Numbered from the stretch's first letter, positions 23,347 to 34,951 are shown. The stretch is 64,000 nt of DNA from Saturnia japonica (GCA_033032175.1 CM065307.1:4340001-4404000); one strand, 5' to 3'. Program-made: numbers and translations. The notes: generated from the sequence alone by a model not told the origin.

Positions 23347-24311
23347 GTATTATAATTATTATTTTATACAGTACAGGTCAACAGAAATAGAACAATATGA
23401 TAAAACACAAACAATAAAAACAAAAAATAAGAATATTCAAATATATAAACTTCAAAAAATTATTATTATAAAATCTAAAATATGTAAATTTGCAAATTGT
23501 TGTAAAATAATGTAAAAATATTAATTAACTTCAAGATTGAAATGTAGAGAAATATGCTGAATAATTATTAGAATAATAAAGTTAAAGTTGTATAATTATT
23601 ATTAAATGGTGTAAAAATATATTAATAATATTTTTTTAAAAAGGTTAACTCGTAAAGAAAAACTCTGAGAAAATTATTTAAATTGAAGATGTCGTTTTCG
23701 ACAAATAAACATTAAATGTTCCGAACAAAGAATACTTTTGAATATTCTGAAAATATCAATTATGTATGTTTTACAAAAGATTTAAATTTTAGAATCCTCG
23801 AATTTATGGACACAATTGACACAAAAAAAAAAATCACTCACAATATGATCACAGCTTTCATGAACATTTTGTAGAACGGCCTTATCCCAAAAGCCGTGGA
23901 AAACTTGTAGGTCACAGGAGTGTGACGTGACGTCAACGAAGCGTCGGGTGCCTGGCGACTCAGAGAATCGTATTGCAGGTTACTGCGAAGTCCGTTGCGT
24001 TGCCCGTGAGAGATTTTAAGAAGCCGTGGTGAATGTCGAGGATGATGAGCCTACAGTCTGATGATGTCGATGCCAAACCTGGATTTCATGTGGTGGTGGT
24101 GGTGATGTTATGATGCGGGCTTGCACTCTTCGGTGAAGGCTTACCGTCGACCACAGTTGGAGTAGCGCGGGCTCGGTATACTACCAAGGCTTATCGTCGA
24201 CCACTAAGTTTAGGGTAGCGCGGGCTCAGGGGTGTGTACCTGAGACTTAACGTCGACCACTTAAAACTTCAATACAGACGCACTTTTTTGGATCCCAATT
24301 TTGTTTTTGGG
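23347..24311 (-). other. 5' leader of the LTR retrotransposon
   Basis: Noncoding leader of nearly 1 kb between the primer site and the gag start. The half next to gag is very AT-rich and the half next to the LTR is GC-richer. The latter contains three spaced copies of a CTTA(A/C/T)CGTCGACCAC motif, ending at 24154, 24204 and 24260. Two of them are followed by TAGCGCGGGCTC. Its length is in the range seen for other errantivirus leaders. Confidence 0.75.
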
Positions 24312-24329
24312 ATCCCATTTCTGACACCA
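24312..24329 (-). other. Primer-binding site, tRNA-Leu-like
   Basis: Starts 4 nt after the 5' LTR with TGGTGTCAGAAATGGGAT on the minus strand. TGG is the complement of the tRNA CCA end, and the remainder matches what I recall of tRNA-Leu acceptor stems. The tRNA identity rests on memory and was not searched. Confidence 0.75.
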
Positions 24330-24333
24330 AAAT

Positions 24334-24560
24334 TGTTAGGACGACTGTCTGTGGGTCCTTTTTTAAATAAAAAAAGACAAAGTTCACACACACACTTTTA
24401 TTGTTCACATGAAATACAGCAGGTATATTGACACGACAAGAGACGACTGTCTTTGATTAAAGATGGATAATGACTACTGCTTATTATAATAAACGTGCAT
24501 TTATATAGAAACAAAATATGCTGACTTATAGTTTTAAGTGAATATTATAAGTTCATAACA
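24334..24560 (-). repeat. 5' LTR (right copy)
   Basis: 227 bp, same length as the left copy with a single C/T difference. It carries the promoter (TATA-like element) for minus-strand transcription into the element. GTAC follows it at 24561-24564 as the right target duplication. Confidence 0.95.
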
Positions 24561-24957
24561 GTACGTTGGATTTTTTTAAATTATCATCATAAAATTTATA
24601 GTCCACTTTTCCGCCAAAGGAACTAATTTAAAAAATATTCCAACGTATTTTCTTTGAAGAAAGGACTGTGATAGTATGTTTTACAAGCTTTTATTGAACT
24701 TGCTTTTTTACTTAGTATTGGTCAAATCTTGCAATTACATTTTAAAACAGTTGTCCCCAACTGATTGAGTTTAAAGTTTGCATACCTACAAGTCTAGTTT
24801 GAATGATAATGCATGATTAGTTAAGTGTTGTATATATAAAAGAAATATGGCGGACACCCTAAGATGGCGAAACAGTTTTTTTATGTACCCCCATAATATG
24901 GATATCAAATACTGAAATATTGAATAAAATCTTTTTATTATAATATTAGTAAAGTTT

Positions 24958-25200
24958 TATTTTTTAACTGACTTTAAAAGAAACGGAGGTTGGGTATTCA
25001 ATTTGAATTAATTTTATTTTTTATTCATATGGATGATTCATATGGATTCTTTATTTGTTGGATAGGGGTTACCTCAAGGGTGGTCCCATACTAATTATAT
25101 TTGCATTAGAACTTCAACTTTGAAGGTAGACCAGGGAACTCTTCAAAATCATTAAAGGTGGTTCTCTTTTTTGTCAGAAATTGTCTTTTTGTTAAAGCAG
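24958..25200 (+). repeat. Dispersed repeat with AACTGACTT and GGTGGT motifs
   Basis: Matches 3185-3480 and 31436-31600: TTTTTTAACTGACTTTAAAAG, CATATGGATGATTC, ACCTCAAGGGTGGTCCCAT, AACTTCAACTTTGAAGGTA, then AAAATCATTAAAGGTGGTT. Noncoding. Confidence 0.65.
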
Positions 25201-25389
25201 GACAATGTAACGGAATTTTATGTGAAGGTAATACAGTGCATTCCAAACACTGAGCGTGATCTACAATCAATCACTAGTAATCGCGGCCTGCTTAAATGTT
25301 TCTTCACGCTTTGTTAGAAAGACCCGATTTTGTAAGAAGAAACACTGACTGGGAGATGGTTTCTACAGCTTTACAATACGGCAAAGATA

Positions 25390-25535
25390 ATGAACAGAGG
25401 TAGGGCACAGAGAAGTTTCTTTGGAGTTTTCTCTCAACTTGGAGCAGCCCATCTGGTGGAATAACCTTGGGGTAGTGGGTACAAAGTCGGCAACGCGCTA
25501 TTAATTCCTATGTAACTTTCATAGGCTACTTATTT
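25390..25535 (+). repeat. LINE/SINE-type 3' tail fragment
   Basis: GGTAGGGCACAGAGAAGTTTC, TTCTCTCAACTTGGAGCAGC, CATCTGGTGGAATAACC and GGCAACGCGCTATTAA recall parts of 7100-7316 and 46195-46340. Degraded and 3'-incomplete. Confidence 0.5.
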
Positions 25536-26092
25536 CTTAGTTGTATTAAAATCGTTGTAGAATCTTCAAGTTTAAACTGAAATCTTTTTTCTTTTAACCA
25601 GATTTCATTAATTGAATCAATAACAACTTTCAAAATTGTTATAAAAGGTTTCATTACAAAGTTATCTTGTTCAAAAACTTTAGAGGTTTGTTAATTTTCA
25701 AATATGATTTTATTAGTTAATTCGTGGAGGTGTTTCGCGACGTTGAACGCATATTAAACAATAAATTTAATTTCACAAAACATTAAATTATTCATTAACT
25801 TATCAAAACTATTACAATATTCCACCACCACAATGTAATTTCTTTTGTGAGTCGGCTTGAAAACTTGGCATGAAAGAAAGATAGAAATCATTTATTCGTA
25901 ATAAACAAGACTCAGTGATACACATTATATACAGATGATGATGACAAATAATATAATGATGTAGATGCCCGAGGGTATTATACGTATTATGTCGGTACAA
26001 TACAAAAGGGTCAGTTGTATAATTATGACGTCATCATGATTTTGAACACAATTACGGAATATCTGTAGAGATGTGTACGACCCGACGATAGG
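25536..26092. other. No gene recognised
   Basis: AT-rich, short ORFs only. Confidence 0.6.
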
Positions 26093-26386
26093 AATTTTTG
26101 GCGGGATCTTAAAGTAAAATGTTGTGGTTTTTATTTTTAATTAATTATCAGGTTTTTTACACTATATTACGTAATATTGGTGCCATTTTGCGTGAAAATT
26201 TTTGGATCTTGTGCATGAGTGAAGCGGAAAACTTGCATTTTGGGATGTCACAAAAACTTCCTAGATAGTTCTGACAAGAGAGCCACCATCTTGTTAGAAG
26301 ACCCCACATTGTTTATAGGAATATATTACGAAGGCTTAAAAATATTGATACCGGCAAATGCTTTTTGCAGCGCCAAAACAAGAAGA
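26093..26386 (+). repeat. TTTTGGCG-family element, most complete copy
   Basis: Starts TTTTTGGCGGGATCTTAAAG and ends TTTTTGCAGCGCCAAAAC, so the ends form an 8-bp inverted repeat (TTTTGGCG/CGCCAAAA). The internal motifs of the family are in order. No coding capacity, so this would be a nonautonomous inverted-repeat element. A target duplication was not identified. Confidence 0.65.
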
Positions 26387-26419
26387 TGACGAAGGCCTTA
26401 CGATCAAAAAAAAAAAAAA

Positions 26420-26560
26420 TGTTTATTAAATTTAGGCCCTAAGAAGACACATAAACCTCAAAATATTACTACTACCAGTTCGGAAAACATCCCAGTCATC
26501 GAGAAGAGTAAGCAAGAAACTCGATCGCGTTTGACTTTTTTATTCACTGTGTAAATAATA
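26420..26560 (-). repeat. LINE 3' UTR fragment
   Basis: The minus strand reads GAGTTTCTTGCTTACTCTTC then CGATGACTGGGATGTTTTCCG and TTAGGGCCTAAATTTAATAAAC before a poly(A). The same ordered motifs form the 3' end of the element at 27290-27765. It has been truncated to the tail. Confidence 0.6.
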
Positions 26561-26569
26561 TTTACAACA

Positions 26570-26705
26570 TTAATACGTGAAGCAAAAGCTTTCGGTACCT
26601 TTTTAAGCGTATTGCGTGCACGGAATATTATGAGTTTGGGCGTGGTTAAAGTTTATATGGAGAAGGAATGCAGAAAGCTAAAATTTATCTATAATATCTG
26701 TTACT
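26570..26705 (+). repeat. Dispersed unit with GTTAAAGTTTATATGGAGAAGG motif
   Basis: Contains AAGCGTATTGCGTGCACGGAA and GTTAAAGTTTATATGGAGAAGG then GCAGAAAGCTAAAATTTAT. Copies are at 49030-49130 (plus) and 42300-42470 (inverted). It was probably part of a larger element, not identified. Confidence 0.55.
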
Positions 26706-27289
26706 AACATGTTAAATTAAATTAAAAAACCAGTCTTATATATAAAAATTATATTTGTGTGTTCATGTCCCACGCGTTTATGCGTAGTTCGCCCGACTGA
26801 GTTGAAACCTTATACAGTTAGTTGTAGTTGGCTCCCGCATTAATGATTTCTAGCATAGTACGATCAACGTATAAAAAGGTGACGCGCAAGCCATAAGATG
26901 TATTAATTATTAGTTGGTAAGTAAATTTTTAATAAACAGCTGTTGAGAATTTTGTTATTTTTATTACTTAAATCGATTATATCAGGATTTATATAAAATC
27001 TACATATATACTGTTAAAGACTGTTTTGTAGAACTGTTATGATAGAACAATAATGTTATACTTTATTTTCAATAATTTTGAAGCGTTTGGACAATGCACA
27101 CCGACAAAGCAGACAAGCAACATTAGGATTTCTATAAAATAAATATACGTATATACGTATACATTTATACTGTGGCAGACTTTGTAAACCTTTTATGGCT
27201 GGAAAAAAATTTAATACATGATTTACAATTATTGCAATTTACAATATGAGACCCCGCGAATCACTAAAGAACAAGTTCCAGGAATATAG
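26706..27289. other. No gene recognised
   Basis: AT-rich. It includes TCCCACGCGTTTATGCGTAGTTCG-type sequence typical of decayed repeats but without a defined partner here. Confidence 0.5.
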
Positions 27290-27765
27290 TATTTTCACTT
27301 TGCCCTCCCAATACATCTTTGATAACTTAATGTATGTTCGTAAAAACTTAGACAAGCTGGATTTTGTCAAAGACCAGCACGATGTTAATACTAGGAATAT
27401 CGTGTTTTAGACTTTGTAAGACTAATAAAAGTTTTTTAGGTAATAGTGTTAGGTTCTCTTACAAAATCCCGAAGCACATTACTGATTCAAGCGGGCTTTA
27501 CTGTCAAAAGGTTATTATAGGGTGGATCACTATGTGAATGATAGTGATGTCTGGAAGTGAACTTTCTCATTGTGCAATCACTAAATTATTATTATTGTAC
27601 CTGTTATATTATCATTTGTACAGTTGAGAAAAAAAGAAAAATCTGATCGAGTTCCTTACCAGTTCTTCTCGATGTTTGGGACATTTTCCGAACCAGCAGT
27701 AGTGTTTTGACGTTCATAAATGCCATCTTAGGGCCTAAATTGAATAAAGATTATTTTGATTTTCA
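27290..27765 (+). pseudogene. 5'-truncated Jockey/CR1-like LINE, ORF2 C-terminus and tail
   Basis: The plus strand encodes, with stops, a segment containing FTLPSQYIFDNLMYVRKN followed later by a GGGTGGATCACTATGTGAATG stretch that corresponds to the ORF2 end. A 3' UTR follows (GATCGAGTTCCTTACCAGTTC, TTAGGGCCTAAATTGAATAAAG), and the copy ends ATTATTTTGATTTTC. The LPS-x-Y(I/L) motif and the simple TTTTGA-like end are typical of lepidopteran non-LTR retrotransposons. Copies of the tail lie at 26420, 39262 and 44200. It has no RT core and is inactive. Confidence 0.65.
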
Positions 27766-30512
27766 TTTGCAAATAGTTTGATCAGCGCATGCGGATAAAG
27801 CGGTCAAACGACATATTAATTACTAAAATATTCTTTATTCTGATTTCTATAAAAGTTACACTTAAACTATCATAAACTGTTTTGTAGATGTTTTAGCGCA
27901 TAACAATGTCATAGTACATTATTTTCTATTTGAATAATTTTCTTGATTAACCCATCAAGACGTTTTTAAGTTAAATCCGGACATACAAACAGACCCTCCC
28001 GAACTGCTTTTATCCACGTGCGAAGTACAATGTTCTACAAAATATTGGTCCTAAGTGTATCTAAAAAAAAGTCCGCGATAGGCCTATCTCATACACATAA
28101 ACCACAACAAGGTATGTATTTTGCGTTTTATTTTTGTTGAACTTTAAAATCTTGATTTATGTACATTATTGTTAGGCATGGTATAATAATCCATAAGAAA
28201 AAAAGTTACTTCATCATAAGACAATTTTATGAAATCAAATTTTGCCGCTTATTGCATTTTATTTGGGCACAGCTTAGGAGATAATGAAACATTAAAATAA
28301 TTTGTACTTGCGGGAAGTGAGAACAAAACATATGAATACAATAATATTTAGACACAGTTATGTTGGCGACGCGGTGTTTGTCGGATAAAAACACGGATGA
28401 AACCACGGGGCACAGCGAGTTAATTTATATAACCTAAATATCATATTTATTTACTATCGCTACCTTGTATATTTACATTCTAACTATTGGCTCTTATTTT
28501 ATGATCTTTATTGAGGAAACCGGAATACCTTATTGCAATTCTTCCAGTTCGGTACTATGCGAGAAGCGGATGAAATAGGAGGAAATAAAAAAGTCACAGG
28601 ACTTCAAATTTAGTACACAAACGGCCGGAATTCAATTTGTGCGACATATTTGCCGCTTTATTGAGTGGAAATAGGGATAACACAATAATAGGATATTTTT
28701 GTTACTTATTCGTCACACCGCGTTCACTGCGAATTTTCACAGGAAATTACGAAATACAATTAGGCACGTCTAGTTTTGTGACCTTTTGGTGTCTTACTTC
28801 ACTATCGTTGTGTATTTAAAAGTTTGGGATGAAATTGGAACTAACTTTTATTAAAAAAATTGTAAGTATCTATATTAGGACCGCGTACCGCGTATGCAAT
28901 GTAGAATTCTGTTTCGTCGATTGCTTAAATCACGTAAATTTCAAATAAATATTCATTGATTTGTACGTGCATTAATTACTTGATATTCACGTTATTTTAC
29001 CCAGAAAAAGGAGGGTTATGTTTTTGGAGCGTATGTATGTCTATTTCTTTGGCACGCCCTGACAAGCAGCTTGGTGGGTTTTAGCAAACGAGGTGTCGTT
29101 AGATTCATCTTAATTATGTGAGTGACATAGGCTATTTGACATTTAAGAACGGCATTCGGGAATCAAATAAAAAGCAAAAATAGAAAAAAAAAATTTTAGT
29201 CAATTGTTTTTTGTTGCAATCGGGTTTTTTGTTTCCTTTTTAATAATTTTGCTTGTTCAAGAATGAATAAACGCTAACAGTTAATGGAGGAGCAAAACCA
29301 GCGAAAGTGAACCGGGACATTCTAAAAACACAGATACGTATACTTTTTGGTGTTTGAAATTGATACGGTTGCGCCTGGTAATCAACCTTGAGGTTTCCTC
29401 GGTAGCTAATCATTTTCCTAGTAATGGAATATTTACAGTCAAGCTTTTGTTTTGCATAATCATGGTAATGTTCCTGATCCACAGAAAAAAAGTTTGGAAA
29501 ACCCAAAACAGCACGCCTCATTCTACTCATTTGATTTTTAAGAAAAAAAAAATCCCAATTAAGGAAAATAGAGTGCAAGCGCACTACTTAATGAATGTTA
29601 GAGCAACCTTGTTATTGTAAAAATGTAAATAGTGAACTTTTTTTAAAATAAACAAAAAAACATTTTATTAATAAGTTACGGGTACTAGACTATTGCTATT
29701 AATTATGTAACTTATTAAAGTTATTCTGAAAATAATAAACAGAACTTGGTCTCGATACGTACATTTTTACGAGAATTATCGTAACCAACTCGTAAAAAAA
29801 ATCCGGACGTCCTTGATTTTTTTTTTCAAACATTAAAAAAAAAAGCAAAATACAGTTGTTTTTTACGGATTATGAGATAGATAGATTTATAAAATATATA
29901 TACTCATATTATCGTATAAGTGCCAATTGGTTGTGGTAGAGGCAGTTTAAGAGAAAAAAATTACTTGAATTTGACGTGTCGAAAGTAGAGCACAATCTCA
30001 ACCACTTTGCGGTATAAGGTGTGCAATATAAAAAACAGTCGCGAATGGCGACCGCTGAAATATCGCCAACGTATCGGCGATCATCGATGTCATGCGCATG
30101 ACTGATTTGATACTCTACAAACCAAAATAAGAGACAATATGTTTATCGATATGTGCATGTTGGTCGCGATTCAGCCGGGTACAGGTATATCATCTCGTTT
30201 CAGTCCTGGATATGAACCGGCTGATTCTGGAGCGTTTAGTACAATGTGAGTACTATGGCGGGTGTTACATCTGTAGGAACATGTTTAGCGATAGAAGGCC
30301 CAATAAAATATGTGTTCAAGTATACAATATCTGTTCGTTATATTCGTACATAATCAAACTATTATTATGATGTTCAATAGATTCACAACCGCAACACGGA
30401 CTGCCGAGGAAAACATACTCTATTTGTCCAATCAGAAATGGGAGCGTTCGTTCTTGGTGCACTCGGGTGTAGGAATAAAATCGCGCGGTGCGGGAGGCGA
30501 GCTCACCAAATC
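27766..30512. other. Long intergenic stretch, no gene recognised
   Basis: AT-rich with several ORFs of 60-114 codons on both strands, about the length expected by chance at this base composition. A GTGAGT donor-like site at 30246 follows a short open segment, but no second exon could be supported. Confidence 0.5.
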
Positions 30513-30753
30513 CGGTGAAGCCGTAAAAACCGCAGCGGCTTCAGGGCCCCTAAGGCTAACAGTATAGTCAGATCTAAAAAAAAAAGTCCGTCTTCAGTTT
30601 GTGACGTCGGCGCATGGGAGGAGCACTGCTAAACGATTCCCCCTCAAGCGAAGCATACCGGCATCTTGATGATTCAACCTGTTTTTTTTTTAGATCTGAC
30701 TGTACTGTTAACTTTACAGGCCATGAAGCCGCTGCGGATTTTACAGCTTCAAC
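30513..30753. repeat. Foldback (inverted) repeat, arms of about 72 bp
   Basis: The left arm, 30513-30585, pairs with the right arm, 30682-30753, with about 9 mismatches and no gaps by eye. The spacer is 96 bp. The arm ends next to the spacer are A10 and T10. Each arm also contains a smaller palindrome (GAAGCCG...CGGCTTC). Left arm on plus and right arm on minus encode similar peptides (GEAVKTAAASGPLRLTV versus a VEAVKSAAASWPVKLTV form). Confidence 0.85.
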
Positions 30754-31029
30754 GAACTTGGCGATGATTCAACAATGAATTCTTTAATACGTTCGGCTCG
30801 GTTGTTTTTGATGTAGCACTGCTTGAATGAATGATCGGAGTATCCATTTTGTTGGCCATGATCCTGTAGGACACAATCAAGAACACGTGTTTCGAAATTC
30901 GTCAGTATATGTATATCTTTATGTAGGCTATCTTTCTATAGGTTTTCAGGTTGACATAACAGCGATCACTCAATATGGATAATCAATCACTCAGTGGTAG
31001 CCATTTTTCATCATTATAGGCTTTAGACC

Positions 31030-31335
31030 ATAATCTCACCTTATCTTAAGTAACAAGGTAGCCCAAGATAGTAGCACGCTAAGCCTAGTGAAGACTGGCT
31101 CTCAAGTGCAGCTGCCGGAATACGTATATTGGTGTTTGGCGACTGATTTTTAACTTGAGGGTGGTAGCTAGCCAGGCGAGGATTAGAAAAAGTCTTACCA
31201 CCATGGTATGGTTTCATCACGATGTTTTCCTTCACCGAAACCACAGGCTCATTGTAGGGATTCGAACTTACGTCGATCGACGCGGAGTCCTTACACGCTA
31301 CAACGCAATTGTTTCGTTGCATCATTGCCGTTGTT
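31030..31335 (-). mobile_element. tRNA-derived SINE, family A, full-length
   Basis: On the minus strand the tRNA-like head near 31330-31250 (TAGCGTGTAAGGACTCCGCG, GTAAGTTCGAATCCCTACAA) is followed by GGAAAACATCGTGATGAAACC, CTACCACCCTCAAGTTAAAAA, GGCAGCTGCACTTGAGAGCC and a CTTAGCGTGCTACTATCTTGG tail. Nearly collinear with the 63640 copy. Confidence 0.8.
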
Positions 31336-31435
31336 TTATAACTATTCTATGCTCAGCATCAGGCACAGTATCTTTAATTTTAATCAACTTCAACAAGAGA
31401 TACTCAATTCAAATGTGTATTTACATTTTTATTGA

Positions 31436-31600
31436 TATTCAGCCATAACTTCTTAGTTTATGAACCGATTTGGATGATTCTTTGCTCAAGGGTGGTTCCA
31501 TTTTATTTTCATAGTCATTGGACCTTCAACTTTGAAGATATACGAGGAAACTCTTTTGAAAGTGGTTTTTCTTTTTGTTAAAAATTGTCTTGTGTTATTT
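31436..31600 (+). repeat. Dispersed repeat fragment (CATAACTT family)
   Basis: CAGCCATAACTTCTTAGTTTAT, GAACCGATTTGGATGATTCTT, AAGGGTGGTTCCATTTTA and CTTCAACTTTGAAGATATACG match 3185-3480 and 24958-25200. Confidence 0.65.
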
Positions 31601-33109
31601 ATAAACATATCATTTTATTATTTACGTATATCGTGTTGTAATTTTCTCTATTCACGAAAAGTTTGTATTTGTTCAAGTAAAAGGCTTTCTTTTAATAGGT
31701 TGGCTTTCTTCGCGTACCATGATACCTCATTAGTCTAAACAGATTGTTTTGAAATAAAATATCGTAACGATTTAATCGCTTTATTCTTTAAAACAATGTC
31801 AGTATCTAATATATTTACAACTTTAAATACACATTTTTATTCACTCTATCGCTTAATTTTTAAACATTAACGTATTTTACACTAATTAAGGTATTATATG
31901 AAATGCACGACTAGATTATGTAATATAAGTAGGTATAATGTGTTATAAACATATTAAATTACATTAAAAAAGAAGTCTTTCAAATTTTTATTACTTTTAC
32001 ATATACCTCCTATGTTTAGTCTGTTTATATTACTATACACATAATTATTTACACCCAAAGGTTTAACACATCATCACGCCATATATCGTATGTTTAAACT
32101 GAAAGAATAACTAAATACATCTTTTGCTTTTCAATACGTAATTACTACTTAAGGTATTATATTTTACCAGTGGAACAATTTACCTGTATTCTAATTACAT
32201 TTACAGAAATAAATACATTAATATTGTGTTTTTTTTTTATTACAAATAACAGTCTACTTGTAATAATAGGACTAGATATGTTTTAGCACCTAATTATATT
32301 TAAAATAAGATCCTTAAATCCAAACATCACATAAAGGTCTTAAATATTTTATTATTTATAGATTATCCCTAAGGGTTTCTTGTTAATAATCAATAGCAAT
32401 TTTATGTGCTAATTAGCCGTTCATCTGCGGTACACTGAAATGTGTTATGTTAATTTTGAATATTTAATAAAAAAAAAAAAAAAAGTGAAATAAATGTGAA
32501 AGAATAGAAAGAAGTTTAATAAAGAGGTAATAAAATTATTAATACAATATGTAGTTTATTTTTCAAATGAAATATTTAACAGATTGTGAATTAATTACAA
32601 AGTTATATTTTTGCTAGGGTTTGAAATAATTTATTGAGAAATTTTATTTGAAATAAACCGAATAGCTGCATGTATTTTTATCGTCACAGTTTAGAACGCT
32701 TTAAAAATTACATATATACTCAGGCGATGATAATATCAAAGAAATATAAACTAGATAAATTTTGAAAAACAATAATTATAGAGTTATGTAGTTATCATTT
32801 AATATTATTTTCATAATCAACCGCGACTCGTTCTTAACTTATAAATCCTAAATTTACATAATTTCAATTTAAAGTATATATATACCTTTAATTTAAATTG
32901 CTTAAAATTATGTTACATTTAAAGCAGATTTTTTATTTTTTTAGGTGTAGTAAATTTTTTTGTTTACAAACACATTTAAAGTCAGATATTGGATTCAATT
33001 AATAAGATTTAATAAAATATGTGAATTTTAAAACTGCCCAAACCGCACTATTTACTATCTTTAGATAGTAATTGCTATTTATTTATTACATCTCTAATAA
33101 TAATACCAT
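31601..33109. other. Very AT-rich stretch, no gene recognised
   Basis: Long A/T runs, including an A-rich run near 32470. No coding or repeat structure that I can support. Confidence 0.6.
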
Positions 33110-33330
33110 ACTGTTAAACACCCATTGCTGGTTAAAGACCTCTTCTTGGTAGAAGACATGGGCTTAATCACAACGACAGTCCATAACTTATAAGCGATTT
33201 CAAATGCCGAGAATATTCACAATTCTATATATTTCACACAGACCATTATTACCATTATTAAGACCATTTCTCTAGCGTTCAGGTTTCCTCGCGATGTTGA
33301 CCATCACCGTCAGTTCATAGTATTACCAGT
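33110..33330 (+). repeat. Diverged lepidopteran repeat (GGTTTCCTCGCGATGTT)
   Basis: CACCCATTGCTGGTTAAAGACC, TTTCAAATGCCGAGAA and AGCGTTCAGGTTTCCTCGCG, then ATCACCGTCAG, occur in the same order as in 51185-51480. Noncoding and decayed. Confidence 0.5.
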
Positions 33331-34284
33331 ATTACCAATATAAAGCAGTGAATCTATACGTCGTCAAATGCCTCGAAAAAGACCTTCTACGTCAAATAGA
33401 CATTTCGCTTGTATAAATCACTCGGCCATCATGATTTGGTATCATTATCATATCATTAGTAAAGACAACTATTTCAAAGATATTAAATTTTGAAACTTAA
33501 TTTAAATGTCAAACTAAAAATATCTACGCTGTAAAAATGTAATAAACTGGAAAAATGATTTACCGTATTTATCTGAGATTACAAAAAAAGCGTGGATTAC
33601 GGCAGTTATGCACGGACAGCTTCGTATCTACTATTTTATCTTTATTAATTTTGTTACAGGATGTAACTTTTCATAATCTTTTCCTAGTAATATATAAAAG
33701 CAAAGTATTTGACAGACACAATTCCGTCGCGCGCATACGAGTGAAGAGGAAAAGGTCAAACAGGAACATTTGTTGAGTAAAAAATAACGAAACCATTTCA
33801 TATTTGAGTCGTATAATATCAAAAACGGCGTTCTCCATTTTAGTAACATTTGAAATAAACAGGAAAATTGTTTTTTTAATTCTTTATGCGAAATTTGGAA
33901 CATTTTTTTGAAATTATACTTCATAGCTATTATCCTCAATAATTTAAAGGAATTAAAATAGATGTATGGAGAAAATACATGAAGAAATCTTAAAAAAACC
34001 AATGGAGACTGCCGACTTTGTTAGGCACTTTTGGAGACTGCCGAGTCTGATAGTAACTGTGTTGGAGATTGCTGTTTTTGACACAATCAACGCCATCTTT
34101 AAATCATACAAAAAGTGAGCATGTAATCTTGATACTGTATGGCAGATTCAGGTAGGTTTAGGAATATAAAGCGATCGCAAGAAATAGTACACAAATTGTT
34201 ATATTGAACCTTGAAAATATCCTGAAATTTTTATATTTCACATTACTAAATTAGGATACGTTATTTTATTATATTATATAATAT
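33331..34284. other. No gene recognised; three GGAGAYTGCYG motifs
   Basis: AT-rich. At 34004, 34033 and 34063 a GGAGA(C/T)TGC(C/T)G motif recurs at spacings of 29 and 30 bases. Confidence 0.5.
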
Positions 34285-34519
34285 CTATATTTTATTGATT
34301 ATATTATTATTATTATTAGAATTCTGTTGCCCTCTGCGTCTTTTTATATTTTTTGGTTTGCAATATTTTAAAATAAATGCATCTTGAGATACTTTTTCTG
34401 ATTTTTTGTAAAACATTTCGTAAAAGTACTTGATGTCGCCCATCGTTAATGATCCACATTTAAAAGCATTAGTGTTGTGTTGACAGACTGGACGAACTGG
34501 TAAACTCTTAGAAGAATAC
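34285..34519 (-). CDS. Exon 2 of a fragmentary insect protein of a repetitive family
   Basis: Starts after a TTTCCTTACAG acceptor. The first base completes an Arg codon with the last two bases of the exon ending at 34952. It encodes FKCGSLTMGDIKYFYEMFY, then VSQDAFILKYCKPKNIKRRRG, followed by a low-complexity Asn run from an AAT microsatellite and a stop. The order (basic region, Cys-rich stretch, FY..FY, QDAFILKY, RRRG) resembles the N-terminal half of an uncharacterised protein family found in many copies in insect genomes and linked to DDE-type transposons. The expected helix-turn-helix and nuclease parts are absent, so this is probably a fragment. The family assignment is from memory. Confidence 0.45.
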
Positions 34520-34951
34520 CTGTAAGGAAACAGCATCTGATAAAACCTATAAATACTGATGAGATTTAGATCTGTCTGTCATAATGTCATGAAATTCAAA
34601 TCAGTGTTTTAGTCGTGAAAATGTAGGAAAAAACACAATTTCGCATTAATAATATTAGTAAGAATATGTTAGATATAGCTAAAACTTGTATCTCCGAAAA
34701 TAAGCCTTGATCATCGGAATAGTATAAACTAAAAACTAAGGATTATCGTAGAAGCCCAGCATATATATTTTAAGTTAATTATTGCTCCTAATAACATATA
34801 TTTACTTGTTTGTTATAAATACATTGAAAGAATAAATATAATATATTATTATACTTACATACGTAATAACTAATCTAAATGACTAAAAATCACAACACCA
34901 ATAAATAAAAAATATCAAAGTATCAAAATTGTGTAAGCGTTACGTACGAAC

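Larger units (their letters stand above)
16251..24560 (-). mobile_element. Complete Gypsy/errantivirus-type LTR retrotransposon
   Basis: An 8310-bp provirus-like element in minus orientation. It has two 227-bp LTRs (TG...CA ends), a 4-bp target duplication GTAC on both sides (16247-16250 and 24561-24564), a primer-binding site, a polypurine tract, and gag, pol (protease, reverse transcriptase, RNase H, integrase in that order) and env-like regions. The domain order with integrase after RNase H is that of Ty3/Gypsy elements. A third ORF with a membrane anchor after pol fits insect errantiviruses. Several frameshifts and stops break the frames, so this copy should not be autonomous as assembled. 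Confidence 0.92.

Noticed and set aside
29240..29584. 114-codon minus-strand ORF
   Set aside because: No recognisable domain and an overlapping ORF on the plus strand.
30204..30245. Short exon ending at a GTGAGT donor
   Set aside because: Only 42 bases, frame undefined and no partner exon found.
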